In this document: piece by piece, positions 40,441 to 50,634 of the stretch | Numbering within the stretch: position 1 is the first letter of the stretch | How the letters are laid out: the number at the start of each line of letters is the position of its first letter | Source of the DNA: an uncultured Pseudomonadales bacterium | Lineage (GTDB): Bacteria > Pseudomonadota > Gammaproteobacteria > Pseudomonadales > Azotimanducaceae | Reading direction: 5' to 3' | Length of the DNA: 64,000 nucleotides | NCBI GenBank assembly: GCA_943787425.1 | Contig: CALSMJ010000003.1 | Coordinates: forward strand, 124,001 to 188,000 | Notes under the pieces: model-generated | The model's input: the letters and a program-made list of their open reading frames with translations, nothing else | Databases searched by the model: none | What the model was told of the DNA's origin: nothing | Program-made: the position numbers and the translations under genes

Positions 40441-41663
40441 AACGCCTCGATCAGTTGTTGTGAGATGAGCTCAACAAGCTGCTCGGATAGGGCGCGTTTT
40501 GACATTTTCGGTAGATCGATTGCGCGATCCTCAAAGTAAACTGTGATGGCGTTGACATCGCTATTAAAGCCGATATCGGTATTGCCCACATTGTTCGCAA
40601 CAATCATGTCGAGTTTCTTGTCGATGAGTTTCTTGCGCGCATAGGCTTCGATCTGTTCGGTCTCAGCCGCAAATCCGATGGTGAAGGGTTTATCGGCGCG
40701 TTGAGTGACCTCGGCGATGACATCTGGATTTTCTACCAGCTCAAGGGTCAAGGCGCGCTGCCCGTTTTGATCCTTTTTGATCTTATGCGGTTGAACCAGT
40801 TTGGGCCGATAGTCTGCAACGGCAGCAACCCCGATAAAAACATCGGTTAGAGCGATTCGCGCTTGAACCGCCTCATGCATGTCTTGTGCTGAGATAACCT
40901 GAATCAATTCGACCCGGTCCGGTGCTGTGAGGTTCGTGGGGCCAGAGACCAAAATCACGTGCGCACCGGCATCAGCCGCAGCCGCAGCCAGCGCATAACC
41001 CTGTTTGCCGGAACTGTGATTGCTGATGTAGCGCACGGGGTCAATCGCCTCTCGAGTTGGACCGGCCGTGACCATCACGGTTTTACCTTGCAAGCGACCG
41101 GTGTTAAACAGCTCGCTTACCCTCACAACGAGTTCGTCGACCGCCATCAGCCGACCAGAGCCGGTTTCGCCACAAGCCTGAATACCGTCTTCTGGCCCCA
41201 GAATTTCGACGCCGCGTTGGCGCAGGGTCGCACGATTGGTTTGGGTCGCAGGTTTAGACCACATGGCCTGATTCATCGCCGGCGCCACAGCAACTGGGCA
41301 CTGTGCGGCAAGGCAAACGGTGGTCAACAGGTCGTCGCCCTGGCCACTTGCAAAGCGCGCGAGGAAATTGGCGCTGGCGGGTGCAATGAGAATGAGATCC
41401 GCCCAGCGTGCCAGCTCAATATGACCCATCACCGATTCGGTATCAGGATTGAGCAGATCCAAGTGGACCGGATGGTTCGAAAGTGCTTGCATGGTTAAAG
41501 GCGTAATGAATTCGGTTGCCGAGCGGGTCATGATCACTCTGACATCGACGCCGTGATCTTGTAGCCGCCGGGTGAGTTCTGCGGCTTTATAGGCCGCAAT
41601 CCCACCCGTGATGCCAAGCAGGATGCGTCGGTTTCTTAAACTTATCAGTGGCGTGTTCATCAT
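40437..41663 (-). CDS. coaBC: Bifunctional phosphopantothenoylcysteine decarboxylase / phosphopantothenate-cysteine ligase
   Basis: Two coenzyme A steps in one 408-residue protein. The N-terminal CoaC half has [36 protein letters not shown] and the PAMNQAMW motif; the C-terminal CoaB half has [20 protein letters not shown] with [10 protein letters not shown] and the KIKK segment. It is the first gene of the leftward coaBC-dut-argB-slmA series. A possible -10 (ATAATA on the plus strand, 41703-41708) lies 40 bases upstream. Confidence 0.96.
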   Translation of the reverse strand: MMNTPLISLRNRRILLGITGGIAAYKAAELTRRLQDHGVDVRVIMTRSATEFITPLTMQALSNHPVHLDLLNPDTESVMGHIELARWADLILIAPASANFLARFASGQGDDLLTTVCLAAQCPVAVAPAMNQAMWSKPATQTNRATLRQRGVEILGPEDGIQACGETGSGRLMAVDELVVRVSELFNTGRLQGKTVMVTAGPTREAIDPVRYISNHSSGKQGYALAAAAADAGAHVILVSGPTNLTAPDRVELIQVISAQDMHEAVQARIALTDVFIGVAAVADYRPKLVQPHKIKKDQNGQRALTLELVENPDVIAEVTQRADKPFTIGFAAETEQIEAYARKKLIDKKLDMIVANNVGNTDIGFNSDVNAITVYFEDRAIDLPKMSKRALSEQLVELISQQLIEAL

Positions 41664-42044
41664 TAAGCCGGCCTAGTTCGCCGCATCCCTTTGAAAAAGG
41701 CGATAATACCCGCTTTGCATTCGGATCGCACGATTGGGTTTGGATGCCGAGGTGGTACAAGGTCGAAGTGAAAGAACGGCCCTTCGGGCTTGTGCTGCCG
41801 GCCTTTAGACGCATCGGCCAATAAGGCGTTGTTGGCGAACAAGATTGAATCTTGGAAAGGGTTCTGGTATAAAGTCGCGCTCGTCGCGCCGTAAGCATTT
41901 GAGATGCTTCGATCCAGGGTGATGAAAGGGGTTCAAAGCCGCTCGGAGACCGAGAGGCGGTAGGAATGTGGGCGGGATGCCAAAGTCTTACCCAAGAATT
42001 AAAGCAGGGTGCTCAAAATAAAGCGCTCGGAAAAGGATAGAAAC
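41664..42044. other. Intergenic region between coaBC and rpmB
   Basis: About 380 bases with no gene I can support. It holds the rpmB promoter (41845-41873) and probably the coaBC promoter in the other direction. Many relatives have radC here; I see no radC or radC remnant. Confidence 0.5.
41845..41873 (+). promoter_or_regulatory. Sigma-70 promoter for rpmB-rpmG
   Basis: TTGAAT (41845-41850), a 17-base spacer, and TATAAA (41868-41873). The start site would be near 41880, which leaves a leader of about 165 bases before rpmB. Confidence 0.6.
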
Positions 42045-42281
42045 ATGTCAAGAGTTTGCCAAGTGACCGGGAAGCGCCCAATGAGCGGGAATAACGTTTC
42101 TCACGCGAATAACCGGAACCGTCGTCGGTTCTTGCCCAATATCCATGACCATCGGTTTTGGTTAGCAAGCGAGAAGCGATTCATAAAACTCAGAGTCTCT
42201 GCCAAAGGGATGCGGATTATTGATAAGCTCGGGCTTGAAAAAGTGCTCGCTGATTTAAGAAGCCGAGGCGAGCGCGTCTAA
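42045..42281 (+). CDS. rpmB: 50S ribosomal protein L28
   Basis: Large-subunit protein of 78 residues, the exact E. coli length. The sequence [35 protein letters not shown] and [14 protein letters not shown] matches L28 along its length. The frame is open from 42009, but ATG 42045 is the conserved start. The leader of about 165 bases is long for the gene and may carry regulation. Confidence 0.98.
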   Translation: MSRVCQVTGKRPMSGNNVSHANNRNRRRFLPNIHDHRFWLASEKRFIKLRVSAKGMRIIDKLGLEKVLADLRSRGERV

Positions 42282-42361
42282 CGTTTTTTGAGTGTTGTCC
42301 ACACGAGAGCAGTAAGAGCCATCGCGGACCCGCAAGCGGGTCGCGCAGCAAGGAGCAGATA

Positions 42362-42517
42362 ATGAGAGACAAGATTAAATTGGTATCGTCCGCTGGCACC
42401 GGTCACTTCTACACGACCAGCAAAAATAAGAAGACCATGCCGGACAAAATGGAGATCAAGAAGTTTGACCCAGTGATACGCCAGCATGTGATCTACAAGG
42501 AAGCTAAAATTAAGTAA
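42362..42517 (+). CDS. rpmG: 50S ribosomal protein L33
   Basis: Large-subunit protein of 51 residues ([20 protein letters not shown] ... [10 protein letters not shown]). It has no Cys, so it is the zinc-independent form. AAGGAG stands before the ATG. It forms the usual rpmB-rpmG pair and is followed by a tandem-repeat tract and a strong terminator. Confidence 0.97.
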   Translation: MRDKIKLVSSAGTGHFYTTSKNKKTMPDKMEIKKFDPVIRQHVIYKEAKIK

Positions 42518-42569
42518 GTTTTTCTGCATGAAGTTTGTGGAATTAGAAGGTTGTAGTTTCGAATTTGTA

Positions 42570-42610
42570 GTTAGAAGTTAGAAGTTAGAAGTTAGAAGTT
42601 AGAAGTTAGA
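42570..42610. repeat. Heptanucleotide tandem repeat, unit GTTAGAA, about six copies
   Basis: Five perfect tandem copies of GTTAGAA (42570-42604) plus a sixth copy lacking the last base, in the untranslated part after rpmG. A further copy, GTTAGAA, occurs at 42646 after the second repeat block. Confidence 0.9.
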
Positions 42611-42613
42611 TCT

Positions 42614-42641
42614 AGAAAACAGAAAACAGAAAACAGAAAAC
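42614..42641. repeat. Heptanucleotide tandem repeat, unit AGAAAAC, four copies
   Basis: Four perfect tandem copies of AGAAAAC, three bases after the GTTAGAA block. Both units are seven bases long and share AGAA, suggesting one derived from the other by slippage and mutation. Confidence 0.9.
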
Positions 42642-42652
42642 AGAAGTTAGAA

Positions 42653-42677
42653 AGGGCGAGACCATCGCCCTTTTTTT
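42653..42677 (+). terminator. Intrinsic terminator after rpmB-rpmG
   Basis: AGGGCGA (42653-42659), loop GACCA, TCGCCCT (42665-42671) and a run of T residues to 42677. A perfect 7-bp GC-rich stem with a U-tract is a standard Rho-independent terminator for the plus strand. The A-rich left side may weakly stop leftward transcription as well. Confidence 0.9.
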
Positions 42678-42686
42678 ACCCGCCGC

Positions 42687-44651
42687 TTAAGAAAGCCCTT
42701 TTCGGCTCAGCTGTAGGTGCCCCGTTGTAAGCTTTTTAAGCGTCCATTCAGGTTTTACCCAAACACAAGTATGCTCAGCGGTTATGATCATTGGGCCAGC
42801 ATGGGCTTGTCCTGGGATCAGATTTTTCCAAGACTGTTGCGGCGTGGCATTGGGGTTTGTTTGCGGCGCTCGGTCTGTGCTCGTCGCATTGGGTGTTGGG
42901 GTGAGGGGGGTTTTTAAACGCGCAATACCCGCAACTCTGACCCGTAAGGCAACGAGCTCAATGCCCGTATCGAGCTGATGCCCATATCGAATTTCGTGCT
43001 GGGTTTCGAACGCAATGAAGGCTGCCTGAAGGTCATCCAAATACGGCACGCTCAAGGTTTGCGTTTGCCCGTGATATCGAAGCTCAAAAACGGGATGAAC
43101 TGTTGTGTCATCAATGCCTTCGGCGGCAAGGGCTGTGCGTGCGACGTGTATTAAATCATCGAGTCGATTGCGGATATCTTCAGGATCACAGTCGTTGGCG
43201 CGCAGATTAACGGCGCGGGTCAGCTCTCGGCCTGGCGTTGCGGCAAGCATACCCAGTGCTGAGAAGATGCCCGCATCAGCGGGCACAAGGGCTTGATGCA
43301 TTCCAAGCCGCTCCGCCAATTCACACAGATGCAAGCCGCCGGCACCGCCAAAACAACATAGGGTAAAGGCACTTGGGTCAAACCCTTTTTGGATTGAGAT
43401 GAGCCGCAGCGCTTCTGCCATGGCCTCGTTGGCCAGCGTCACGATCCCTTGGGCTGTCTCGATGGGGGTTAAATTTAAACGCGTTGCAAGTTTCTCGACA
43501 GCCCGATGGGCTTGTTCAGCATCCAACCATAAGTTGTCAGCCAGAGGCTGCGTCACAGGCAATCGGCCCAGCACAACGTTGGCATCGGTGACGGTCGCCG
43601 TCGTGCCGCCCAAGTTGTAACAAGCGGGCCCCGGTCGCGCGCCCGCGGAGCGGGGGCCAACTTTGAGCAACCCGCCCGCATCGATTTCAGCAATACTGCC
43701 GCCGCCAGCGCCAATGGTTTGGATGTCAATGGCAGGTATGGCAATCGGTAAACCATTAAGGTGCATGTTTTTCGAGATCGCAAGGTCGCGATGGATCAGG
43801 GAAACATCGGTCGAAGTCCCGCCCATGTCGAAGGTCATCAGTTGCTCGCTCGCAAGAAGTGATCGGGCTGCAATCAAGCCCCCCGCAGGACCAGAAAGCA
43901 GTAAGCGCACGGCATGTTCTGCCGCGTGTTCAGCGGCGAGGGTCAGCCCGGATGATTGCATCACTGTGAGCCGGCTCGGTGCGATCTTGGCTTGCAGTTG
44001 ATCCAAGTAGCGCGCAATGATGGGGCCGAGGGCGGCGTTCAAATAGGTGGCCACGCCGCGTTCATATTCCCCCATTTCTGGCAAAACTTGGGATGACAAA
44101 CTCACAAAATATTGGTGTCCAAATCGCGCTTTGAGGACCTGCTCCTCGGTGTCGTTAATAAAAGAGAATAAAAGATTAATCGCGAGCGCAGCGGGTGGGT
44201 CCTCAGCCAGGGCCGCCTCGAGCGCGTCGATTGCCGCTTCATCCAGGACAGTGATGAGATCGCCCTTGGCATTGCGTCGAACAGGGAGTTCATAGATCGC
44301 GCCTTGATCGAGGCTAAGGGTCTTTTTAGTTGGGGCGAGGCTATAAAGGTCCGCACGGTTTTGTCGGCCAATGGATAAGATATCGCCCAAGCCTTGGTTA
44401 CACACATAAGCGGTTTTAGCGCCACGACCCTCAAGCGCGGCATTGGTGGCAACCGTTGTGCCATGAATGATGGTTAGCTGCCCCGCGGCGCACAAAGCAT
44501 CGAGGCCTAAAGCCGCGAGCCCCTCAAAGATTGCTTGCTCGGGCGCGTCGGGCGTTGAGAGCCTTTTATGCGTAATCAGTTGGTGATTGTGTAGGTAGGC
44601 AAAATCGGTAAAGGTGCCGCCCGTGTCGATCCCCAATAAATGTTCTTGCAT
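42687..44651 (-). CDS. hyuA: Hydantoinase/oxoprolinase subunit A family protein
   Basis: ATP-dependent amidohydrolase subunit, related to N-methylhydantoinase A and 5-oxoprolinase. The 654-residue product has the N-terminal actin-like GIDTGGTFTDFAY, IIHGTTVATNAALEGRGA, a central SGPAGGLIAARSL and MTFDMGGTSTDVSLI, and IGAGGGSIAEIDAGG. Such enzymes normally work with subunit B, which is absent next to this gene. The C-terminal part contains a low-complexity TPTPNATSTD stretch. ATG 44651 has only a weak ribosome-binding site; the frame is open to a TTG at 44699. The exact substrate is unknown. Confidence 0.88.
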   Translation of the reverse strand: MQEHLLGIDTGGTFTDFAYLHNHQLITHKRLSTPDAPEQAIFEGLAALGLDALCAAGQLTIIHGTTVATNAALEGRGAKTAYVCNQGLGDILSIGRQNRADLYSLAPTKKTLSLDQGAIYELPVRRNAKGDLITVLDEAAIDALEAALAEDPPAALAINLLFSFINDTEEQVLKARFGHQYFVSLSSQVLPEMGEYERGVATYLNAALGPIIARYLDQLQAKIAPSRLTVMQSSGLTLAAEHAAEHAVRLLLSGPAGGLIAARSLLASEQLMTFDMGGTSTDVSLIHRDLAISKNMHLNGLPIAIPAIDIQTIGAGGGSIAEIDAGGLLKVGPRSAGARPGPACYNLGGTTATVTDANVVLGRLPVTQPLADNLWLDAEQAHRAVEKLATRLNLTPIETAQGIVTLANEAMAEALRLISIQKGFDPSAFTLCCFGGAGGLHLCELAERLGMHQALVPADAGIFSALGMLAATPGRELTRAVNLRANDCDPEDIRNRLDDLIHVARTALAAEGIDDTTVHPVFELRYHGQTQTLSVPYLDDLQAAFIAFETQHEIRYGHQLDTGIELVALRVRVAGIARLKTPLTPTPNATSTDRAPQTNPNATPQQSWKNLIPGQAHAGPMIITAEHTCVWVKPEWTLKKLTTGHLQLSRKGLS

Positions 44652-44759
44652 GAGCTGTGCGATAATCTTTGAAAGATAAAATGTAGCAGAAACACCCAAG
44701 CGTCACACGCCCCCGAGTGCGGATGATGTTTGAAACCAAGCGAATGGATACCCGGCCCC

Positions 44760-46096
<1,337 letters not shown>

Positions 46097-46103
46097 TCAG
46101 TGA

Positions 46104-46694
46104 TCAGGGTGTGAGCAGCGCATAATGAACCTGACCTGCGCGTTTTTGCCGGTAAAGTTTGAGCCCTTGTTGAGCGACGTCAGAGATTATGTCGGCTGAG
46201 GGCGCTTCTAAATACACAAAGCCATCGCCCGCCAGGAAGTCGTTTTTGAGTAAGCTAGGGACAATATCTAAATAACGATCGGTGTCGAAGGGCGGGTCAA
46301 CAAAGATCAGGTGATAAGGTTTTACAGGTTTGGTTTGGATCAGCTGAAAGGCATCTTGAACGTAGACTTGGCATTGCGCGGCTTCGATCTGAAATGTCGC
46401 GCAGAGTGTTTGAAAGTGTTGGGTAAGCGCTGTGGCAGTATCAATAACAGTTGAAGATTCAGCGCCCCGGGAAAGCGCCTCGAGACTTAAAATACCGCTG
46501 CCGGCGAATAACTCGAGGCTACGACGACCACTGATCTTCCCTTGCAGCCAATTAAACAAAGTCTCTCGAACCCGATCTGGCGTGGGTCGCAGTCCTGGGC
46601 TCGGGGTAAATGAAACTTTGCGGCCGCGCCAATTACCGCCGATAATTCGAAGGTGTGAAGTTTGAGCAGGGTTTGGCAAACGGCTAGACCACAA
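46104..46694 (-). CDS. rsmD: 16S rRNA (guanine-966-N2) methyltransferase RsmD
   Basis: Methylates G966 of 16S rRNA. The product shows LRIIGGNWRGRKVSF, RPTPDRVRETLFNWL, the SAM-binding loop LELFAGSGILSLEALSRGA and the catalytic VDPPFDTD. The start is uncertain: the frame is open to 46739, all candidate starts are TTG (46739, 46694, 46679), and the longest would run into the ftsY start from the opposite strand. TTG 46694 avoids that overlap and keeps the conserved domain. About 196 residues. Confidence 0.88.
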   Translation of the reverse strand: MWSSRLPNPAQTSHLRIIGGNWRGRKVSFTPSPGLRPTPDRVRETLFNWLQGKISGRRSLELFAGSGILSLEALSRGAESSTVIDTATALTQHFQTLCATFQIEAAQCQVYVQDAFQLIQTKPVKPYHLIFVDPPFDTDRYLDIVPSLLKNDFLAGDGFVYLEAPSADIISDVAQQGLKLYRQKRAGQVHYALLTP

Positions 46695-46706
46695 GTGAGT
46701 TGATGA

Positions 46707-47666
46707 ATGATGGACAATGTTGCAGATCAAGCTACCCAAGGCAAGCCAGGATTGTTTGCTCGCCTGAAGCAGGGCCTGGCTAAAACGCGTCGCGGCTTCT
46801 CAGAGCAAGTGGCGGCGCTCTTTTTGGGTGCGAAGGTTATTGATCAAGCCTTGCTTGATTCGATTGAAACGTTGCTGATCACATCTGATTTCGGCGTCTC
46901 GGTCACCAAAGGTGTGATCGATAGTTTAACCCAGCAGGTTGAGCGCAAAGACTTATCGGATGCTATGGCGTTAAAAAATGCCCTGCGAGACCATTTGTTA
47001 GCGCTGTTACAGAACACGGCATCGGACTTGACGCTTGATGGGCCCGGTACCCAGGTGATCCTGATGGTGGGTGTCAATGGCGCCGGCAAAACCACAACGG
47101 CGGGCAAATTAGCCCATCATTTTAAGCAACAAGACCGCTCTGTATTGTTGGCCGCTGGGGACACGTTTCGAGCGGCTGCGGTTGAGCAGCTCAAGACCTG
47201 GGGCGAGCGCAATGACGTTGATGTGATTGCCCAGCATACGGGTGCCGACAGCGCGTCGGTGATCTTTGATGCGCTTGCGGCAGCGAAATCCAGAGCGTTT
47301 GATGTGCTGATTGCCGACACTGCTGGGCGTTTGCAGAATAAAAAGAACCTCATGCAGGAACTGGAAAAAATTGTCCGGGTGATTCGCCGGCAGGACGAGA
47401 CGGCGCCGCACAGCGTGCTTTTGGTGATTGATGCCACCACGGGACAAAATGCCATAGCCCAAGCGCAGGCCTTTATGAGAGACGTTGAGGTCACCGGTTT
47501 GGTCTTGACCAAATTGGATGGCACGGCCAAAGGCGGCGTTGTGTTTGCGCTGACGGAAGCCTTGGGGTTGCCGATCCACTTTGTTGGAATTGGCGAGGCC
47601 GTGGATGACTTAAAACCGTTCGATGCTGAATTGTTTGTTGACGCAATTCTACAAGGCACGGACTGA
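46707..47666 (+). CDS. ftsY: Signal recognition particle receptor FtsY
   Basis: Membrane-associated SRP receptor GTPase. The 319-residue product has an N domain and a G domain with P-loop GVNGAGKTTTAGKLA at about residue 122, DTAGRLQNKKNLMQEL and TKLDGTAKGG. It lacks the long acidic A domain of E. coli FtsY (497 residues), so membrane targeting would rely on the N-terminal helix. One-base overlap (TGATG) with ftsE. Start ATGATG; the second ATG is also possible. Confidence 0.95.
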   Translation: MMDNVADQATQGKPGLFARLKQGLAKTRRGFSEQVAALFLGAKVIDQALLDSIETLLITSDFGVSVTKGVIDSLTQQVERKDLSDAMALKNALRDHLLALLQNTASDLTLDGPGTQVILMVGVNGAGKTTTAGKLAHHFKQQDRSVLLAAGDTFRAAAVEQLKTWGERNDVDVIAQHTGADSASVIFDALAAAKSRAFDVLIADTAGRLQNKKNLMQELEKIVRVIRRQDETAPHSVLLVIDATTGQNAIAQAQAFMRDVEVTGLVLTKLDGTAKGGVVFALTEALGLPIHFVGIGEAVDDLKPFDAELFVDAILQGTD

Positions 47667-48322
47667 TGTTGGTTTTTGATCACGTCTCCAAGCGTTATCC
47701 GAACGGCTATGAAGCGCTGTCTGATGTCTCATTTTCGGTTGAGGCGGGTGAGTTTGTGTTTTTGACCGGACCCTCAGGCGCCGGGAAATCGACCTTATTG
47801 AAGTTGATCAATGGTGTGGAGCGTGGCTCGAGAGGGCAAGTTCACGTGGCTGGGCAAAACATCAGTCGGCTGCCCGCTCGTAAAATGCCAGATCTGAGAC
47901 AGCGCATTGGTGTGGTCTTTCAAAATCATCAGTTGCTGTTTGATCGGCGGGTCTACGACAACGTGGCTTTGCCGTTATTCATCGCTGGCATGAAGCCGGC
48001 CGACATTGAGCGTCGGGTCCGGGCGGCGTTGTCTAAGGTGGGCTTGACCGGCCGCGAGGGTGATTGGCCTGAAACCTTATCCGGCGGGGAACAGCAACGC
48101 GTCGGAATTGCGCGCGCGGTCGTACACAGACCGCCGATGCTGCTGGCGGATGAGCCAACGGGCAACTTAGATCCTGACCTGAGTCGAGAAATCATGTCCT
48201 TATTTTTGCAGTTCAGTCAGCTCGGGGTCACCGTTGTGATTGCGACCCATGATTTAGAATTGGTTGAGGCGATGCCAGCCCGGCGCTTGCAGCTTCAGGA
48301 CGGCAGGATTGTTGCGCCATGA
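47666..48322 (+). CDS. ftsE: Cell division ATP-binding protein FtsE
   Basis: ABC ATPase that with FtsX activates peptidoglycan amidases at the division site. The 218-residue product has Walker [10 protein letters not shown] at residues 35-43, the signature [14 protein letters not shown] at about 138 and Walker [13 protein letters not shown], and the FtsE-like N-terminal [24 protein letters not shown] overlap with ftsX. Confidence 0.97.
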   Translation: MLVFDHVSKRYPNGYEALSDVSFSVEAGEFVFLTGPSGAGKSTLLKLINGVERGSRGQVHVAGQNISRLPARKMPDLRQRIGVVFQNHQLLFDRRVYDNVALPLFIAGMKPADIERRVRAALSKVGLTGREGDWPETLSGGEQQRVGIARAVVHRPPMLLADEPTGNLDPDLSREIMSLFLQFSQLGVTVVIATHDLELVEAMPARRLQLQDGRIVAP

Positions 48323-49287
48323 ACGAGTCCGTAACCGGGTCCGGCGCACAAATAAGGCCGATTAATCGCGCCGACCGATTGAACGCTTGGTTCAGGCATC
48401 ATCGGCAGCTGTTTCGAAGCACGTTTATCACGCTGCTGAACCAGCCTGGCGCTTTGCTGATTACTTGGCTTGTGATCGGCATTGCATTGTCGTTACCGAT
48501 TTTGCTGAGTCTGGCGTTGCGGGAAATCTCTGAAGCCGACACACGACAGGTGATCCAGCCGGCGATGAGCGTCTACCTTTCGGTTGCCAGCGACAGCGAA
48601 ACGGCGCAGGCGCTGCTACAAAGGCTCCGGGCATCGAGCGCGGTTGGCGAGGTGCGGCTTATCACAGAACAAGCGGCGCTTAGGGAGTTCTCGAGTCTTG
48701 CAGGGTTTGGAGATGTTTTAAATGCGTTTTCAGAAAATCCGCTACCGGGGATCATCGAAGTCGTGCCGAGTGAGCGCGATGGCGCGGGGATCAAGCTACT
48801 GGCCCAACAAATAGCAGGGGAAGATGGGGTCGACCAAGTCAGTTTTGATGCGGCTTGGCTCGAGCGATTGAGCGCGATATTGGGCATTTTGGAACGGGTG
48901 CTCTACGCTTTGGGGGCGCTGTTTTCAGGTGCGGTGATTCTCATTATTGGCAATACCCTGCGCTTAACCATCGAAAATCAGCGCGGCGAGATTGAAATCA
49001 CGAAGCTCTTCGGGGGATCAGACAGCTTTGTACAGCGGCCGTTTATCTACCGAGGCTTCTGGTTAGGCTTTGGGGGGGCTTTGCTGGCCTTTTTCATCAT
49101 TCAATCGAGTCTGTTGTATCTGTCGGGCCCGGTTGAACGCCTGGCCCAGTCCTATCGTAGCAATTTTGCACTTGAGACCTTGACTTTCGGGGAATCGATC
49201 GGGCTTTTCGCCCTCGGCGCGCTGCTTGGGATTCTAGGATCCTGGGTATCGGTCTGGCGTTATTTGAAGCAAATTCAACCAAAATGA
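48319..49287 (+). CDS. ftsX: Cell division protein FtsX
   Basis: Membrane partner of FtsE. The 322-residue product has a cytoplasmic start, one N-terminal membrane segment (GALLITWLVIGIALSLPILL), a periplasmic domain of about 120 residues, and three C-terminal helices (LYALGALFSGAVILIIGNTL, GFGGALLAFFIIQSSLLYL, FALGALLGILGSWVSVW). The NTLRLTIENQRGEIEITKLF motif is the family's most conserved part. Confidence 0.95.
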   Translation: MNESVTGSGAQIRPINRADRLNAWFRHHRQLFRSTFITLLNQPGALLITWLVIGIALSLPILLSLALREISEADTRQVIQPAMSVYLSVASDSETAQALLQRLRASSAVGEVRLITEQAALREFSSLAGFGDVLNAFSENPLPGIIEVVPSERDGAGIKLLAQQIAGEDGVDQVSFDAAWLERLSAILGILERVLYALGALFSGAVILIIGNTLRLTIENQRGEIEITKLFGGSDSFVQRPFIYRGFWLGFGGALLAFFIIQSSLLYLSGPVERLAQSYRSNFALETLTFGESIGLFALGALLGILGSWVSVWRYLKQIQPK

Positions 49288-49303
49288 GCCGACAACCGTA
49301 ATA

Positions 49304-49333
49304 TTGTAACAATACCGGGCCCGGTGGTAGAAT
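49304..49333 (+). promoter_or_regulatory. Candidate sigma-70 promoter of rpoH
   Basis: TTGTAA (49304-49309), an 18-base spacer and TAGAAT (49328-49333), which gives a leader near 27 bases before the rpoH ATG. The spacer and -10 region lie within an inverted repeat GGGCCCG/CGGGCCC (49317-49323 and 49336-49342). Confidence 0.5.
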
Positions 49334-49366
49334 TTCGGGCCCCGAAAACAAGGGTTTAAAACAAGC

Positions 49367-50224
49367 ATGAGCGCTTATCCAATTCCGATTAATATCGAGT
49401 CCCCTGGAGCTAATCTAGAGGCCTACGTCCGTGCGGTCAACGCCATTTCGGTATTGTCCGTTGAAGAAGAAAGAGCCCTTGCGGAACGACTGCACGGTTT
49501 TGGGGATGTTGAGGCGGCCCGTCAATTGGTTTTGGCAAACTTAAGATTTGTGATTTATATCGCGCGAAGCTATGCCGGTTACGGACTGTCTGAAGCCGAC
49601 TTAATTCAAGAAGGCAACGTTGGTTTAATGAAGGCGGTTAAGCGCTTTAACCCAGAATTTCAGGTTCGATTGGTTTCCTTCGCAGTGCATTGGATCAAAG
49701 CAGAGATTCACGAGTTTATTCTTAGGAATTGGCGCATTGTGCGGGTCGCAACGACCAAGGCGCAGCGCAAGTTGTTTTTTAATTTGCGCAGTCAGAAAAA
49801 CCGACTGGGTTGGTTGCGGCACCAAGAAGTGCAAGACATTGCAGCTGCGTTGGGCGTGAAGCCCGAAACCGTCTTACAAATGGAAGGCCGGCTCAGTGCT
49901 CAGGATCAATCCTTTGAGTTGCCCGAGGGGGATGAGGAAGAGACTTTTATTGCGTCGCCTTCGCAGTATTTGGCGCAGCCTGATTCTGACCCAGCCAATA
50001 TTGTTGAGCACCTGGATACCCACTCAGATGAAACCGGTCAATTGCGCGCGGGCCTTGCGGCTTTAGACGAGCGCGCGCGGGATATCTTGACCAAACGTTG
50101 GCTCATCGAGCCCAAGGCAACGTTGCAGGAATTGGCAGCCTACTACGGTATCTCTGCCGAACGCGTGCGCCAGCTCGAACAAGCGGCACTTAAGAAGCTC
50201 CGACTTAATATTCAGATTCAGTAA
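49367..50224 (+). CDS. rpoH: RNA polymerase heat-shock sigma factor sigma-32
   Basis: Directs transcription of chaperones and proteases. The 285-residue product has region 2 (DLIQEGNVGLMKAVKRFNP, then FAVHWIKAEIHEFILRNWRI) and the RpoH box QRKLFFNLR at about residues 131-139, the diagnostic feature that separates it from other sigma factors, plus the C-terminal helix-turn-helix ELAAYYGISAERVRQLEQAA. It follows ftsX as in many gammaproteobacteria. Confidence 0.97.
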   Translation: MSAYPIPINIESPGANLEAYVRAVNAISVLSVEEERALAERLHGFGDVEAARQLVLANLRFVIYIARSYAGYGLSEADLIQEGNVGLMKAVKRFNPEFQVRLVSFAVHWIKAEIHEFILRNWRIVRVATTKAQRKLFFNLRSQKNRLGWLRHQEVQDIAAALGVKPETVLQMEGRLSAQDQSFELPEGDEEETFIASPSQYLAQPDSDPANIVEHLDTHSDETGQLRAGLAALDERARDILTKRWLIEPKATLQELAAYYGISAERVRQLEQAALKKLRLNIQIQ

Positions 50225-50227
50225 CCC

Positions 50228-50620
50228 ATGATGGTGAATGCCTTGATGACGTTCGGTGCGCTCAGTGCCGCTGCGTCGGTTGTTTTGGGCGCCTTTGGTG
50301 CACATGCCCTGAAGGGAACACTGACGGGCGCGCGCCTAGCAACCTTTGAAACCGCCGTGCACTATCAGATGACCCACAGTCTTGGGTTGTTGTTGGTGGG
50401 CGTTTTGATGCTGGTAGTCGGCGTTAAGACGCCTTGGTTGACCGCTGCTTGGAGCTTCGCTGTTGGAATCTGCTTGTTCTCTGGTAGCCTGTATGGCCTC
50501 GCGCTGCTGGGTTGGCGATGGTTGGGGCCGGTGACGCCGATCGGAGGCGCTTTGTTTATTGTCGGGTGGTTGGCCTTGGCCTATGGTCTGCTGACGGCAG
50601 TCACCCGCGACGCGGCCTGA
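50228..50620 (+). CDS. DUF423 family membrane protein
   Basis: A 130-residue protein with four hydrophobic segments and the DUF423 pattern VVLGAFGAHALKGTL near residue 19, FETAVHYQMTHSLGLLLVG and FSGSLYGLALLG. Homologues include E. coli YgdD; the function is unknown. It starts three bases after rpoH. Confidence 0.92.
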   Translation: MMVNALMTFGALSAAASVVLGAFGAHALKGTLTGARLATFETAVHYQMTHSLGLLLVGVLMLVVGVKTPWLTAAWSFAVGICLFSGSLYGLALLGWRWLGPVTPIGGALFIVGWLALAYGLLTAVTRDAA

Positions 50621-50634
50621 GGCGCTGAATTTAA

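Noticed and set aside
41789-41808. GC-rich small hairpin around CCCTTCGGG upstream of rpmB
   Set aside because: Short stem, no U-tract and no gene end nearby; no clear function.
41587-41898. Minus-strand frame of 103 codons upstream of coaBC
   Set aside because: Overlaps coaBC in another frame, basic and Ser/Pro-rich without any motif, and covers the rpmB promoter; a shadow.
42570-42650. Possible CRISPR-like array
   Set aside because: Direct tandem repeats of seven bases without spacers and no cas genes.
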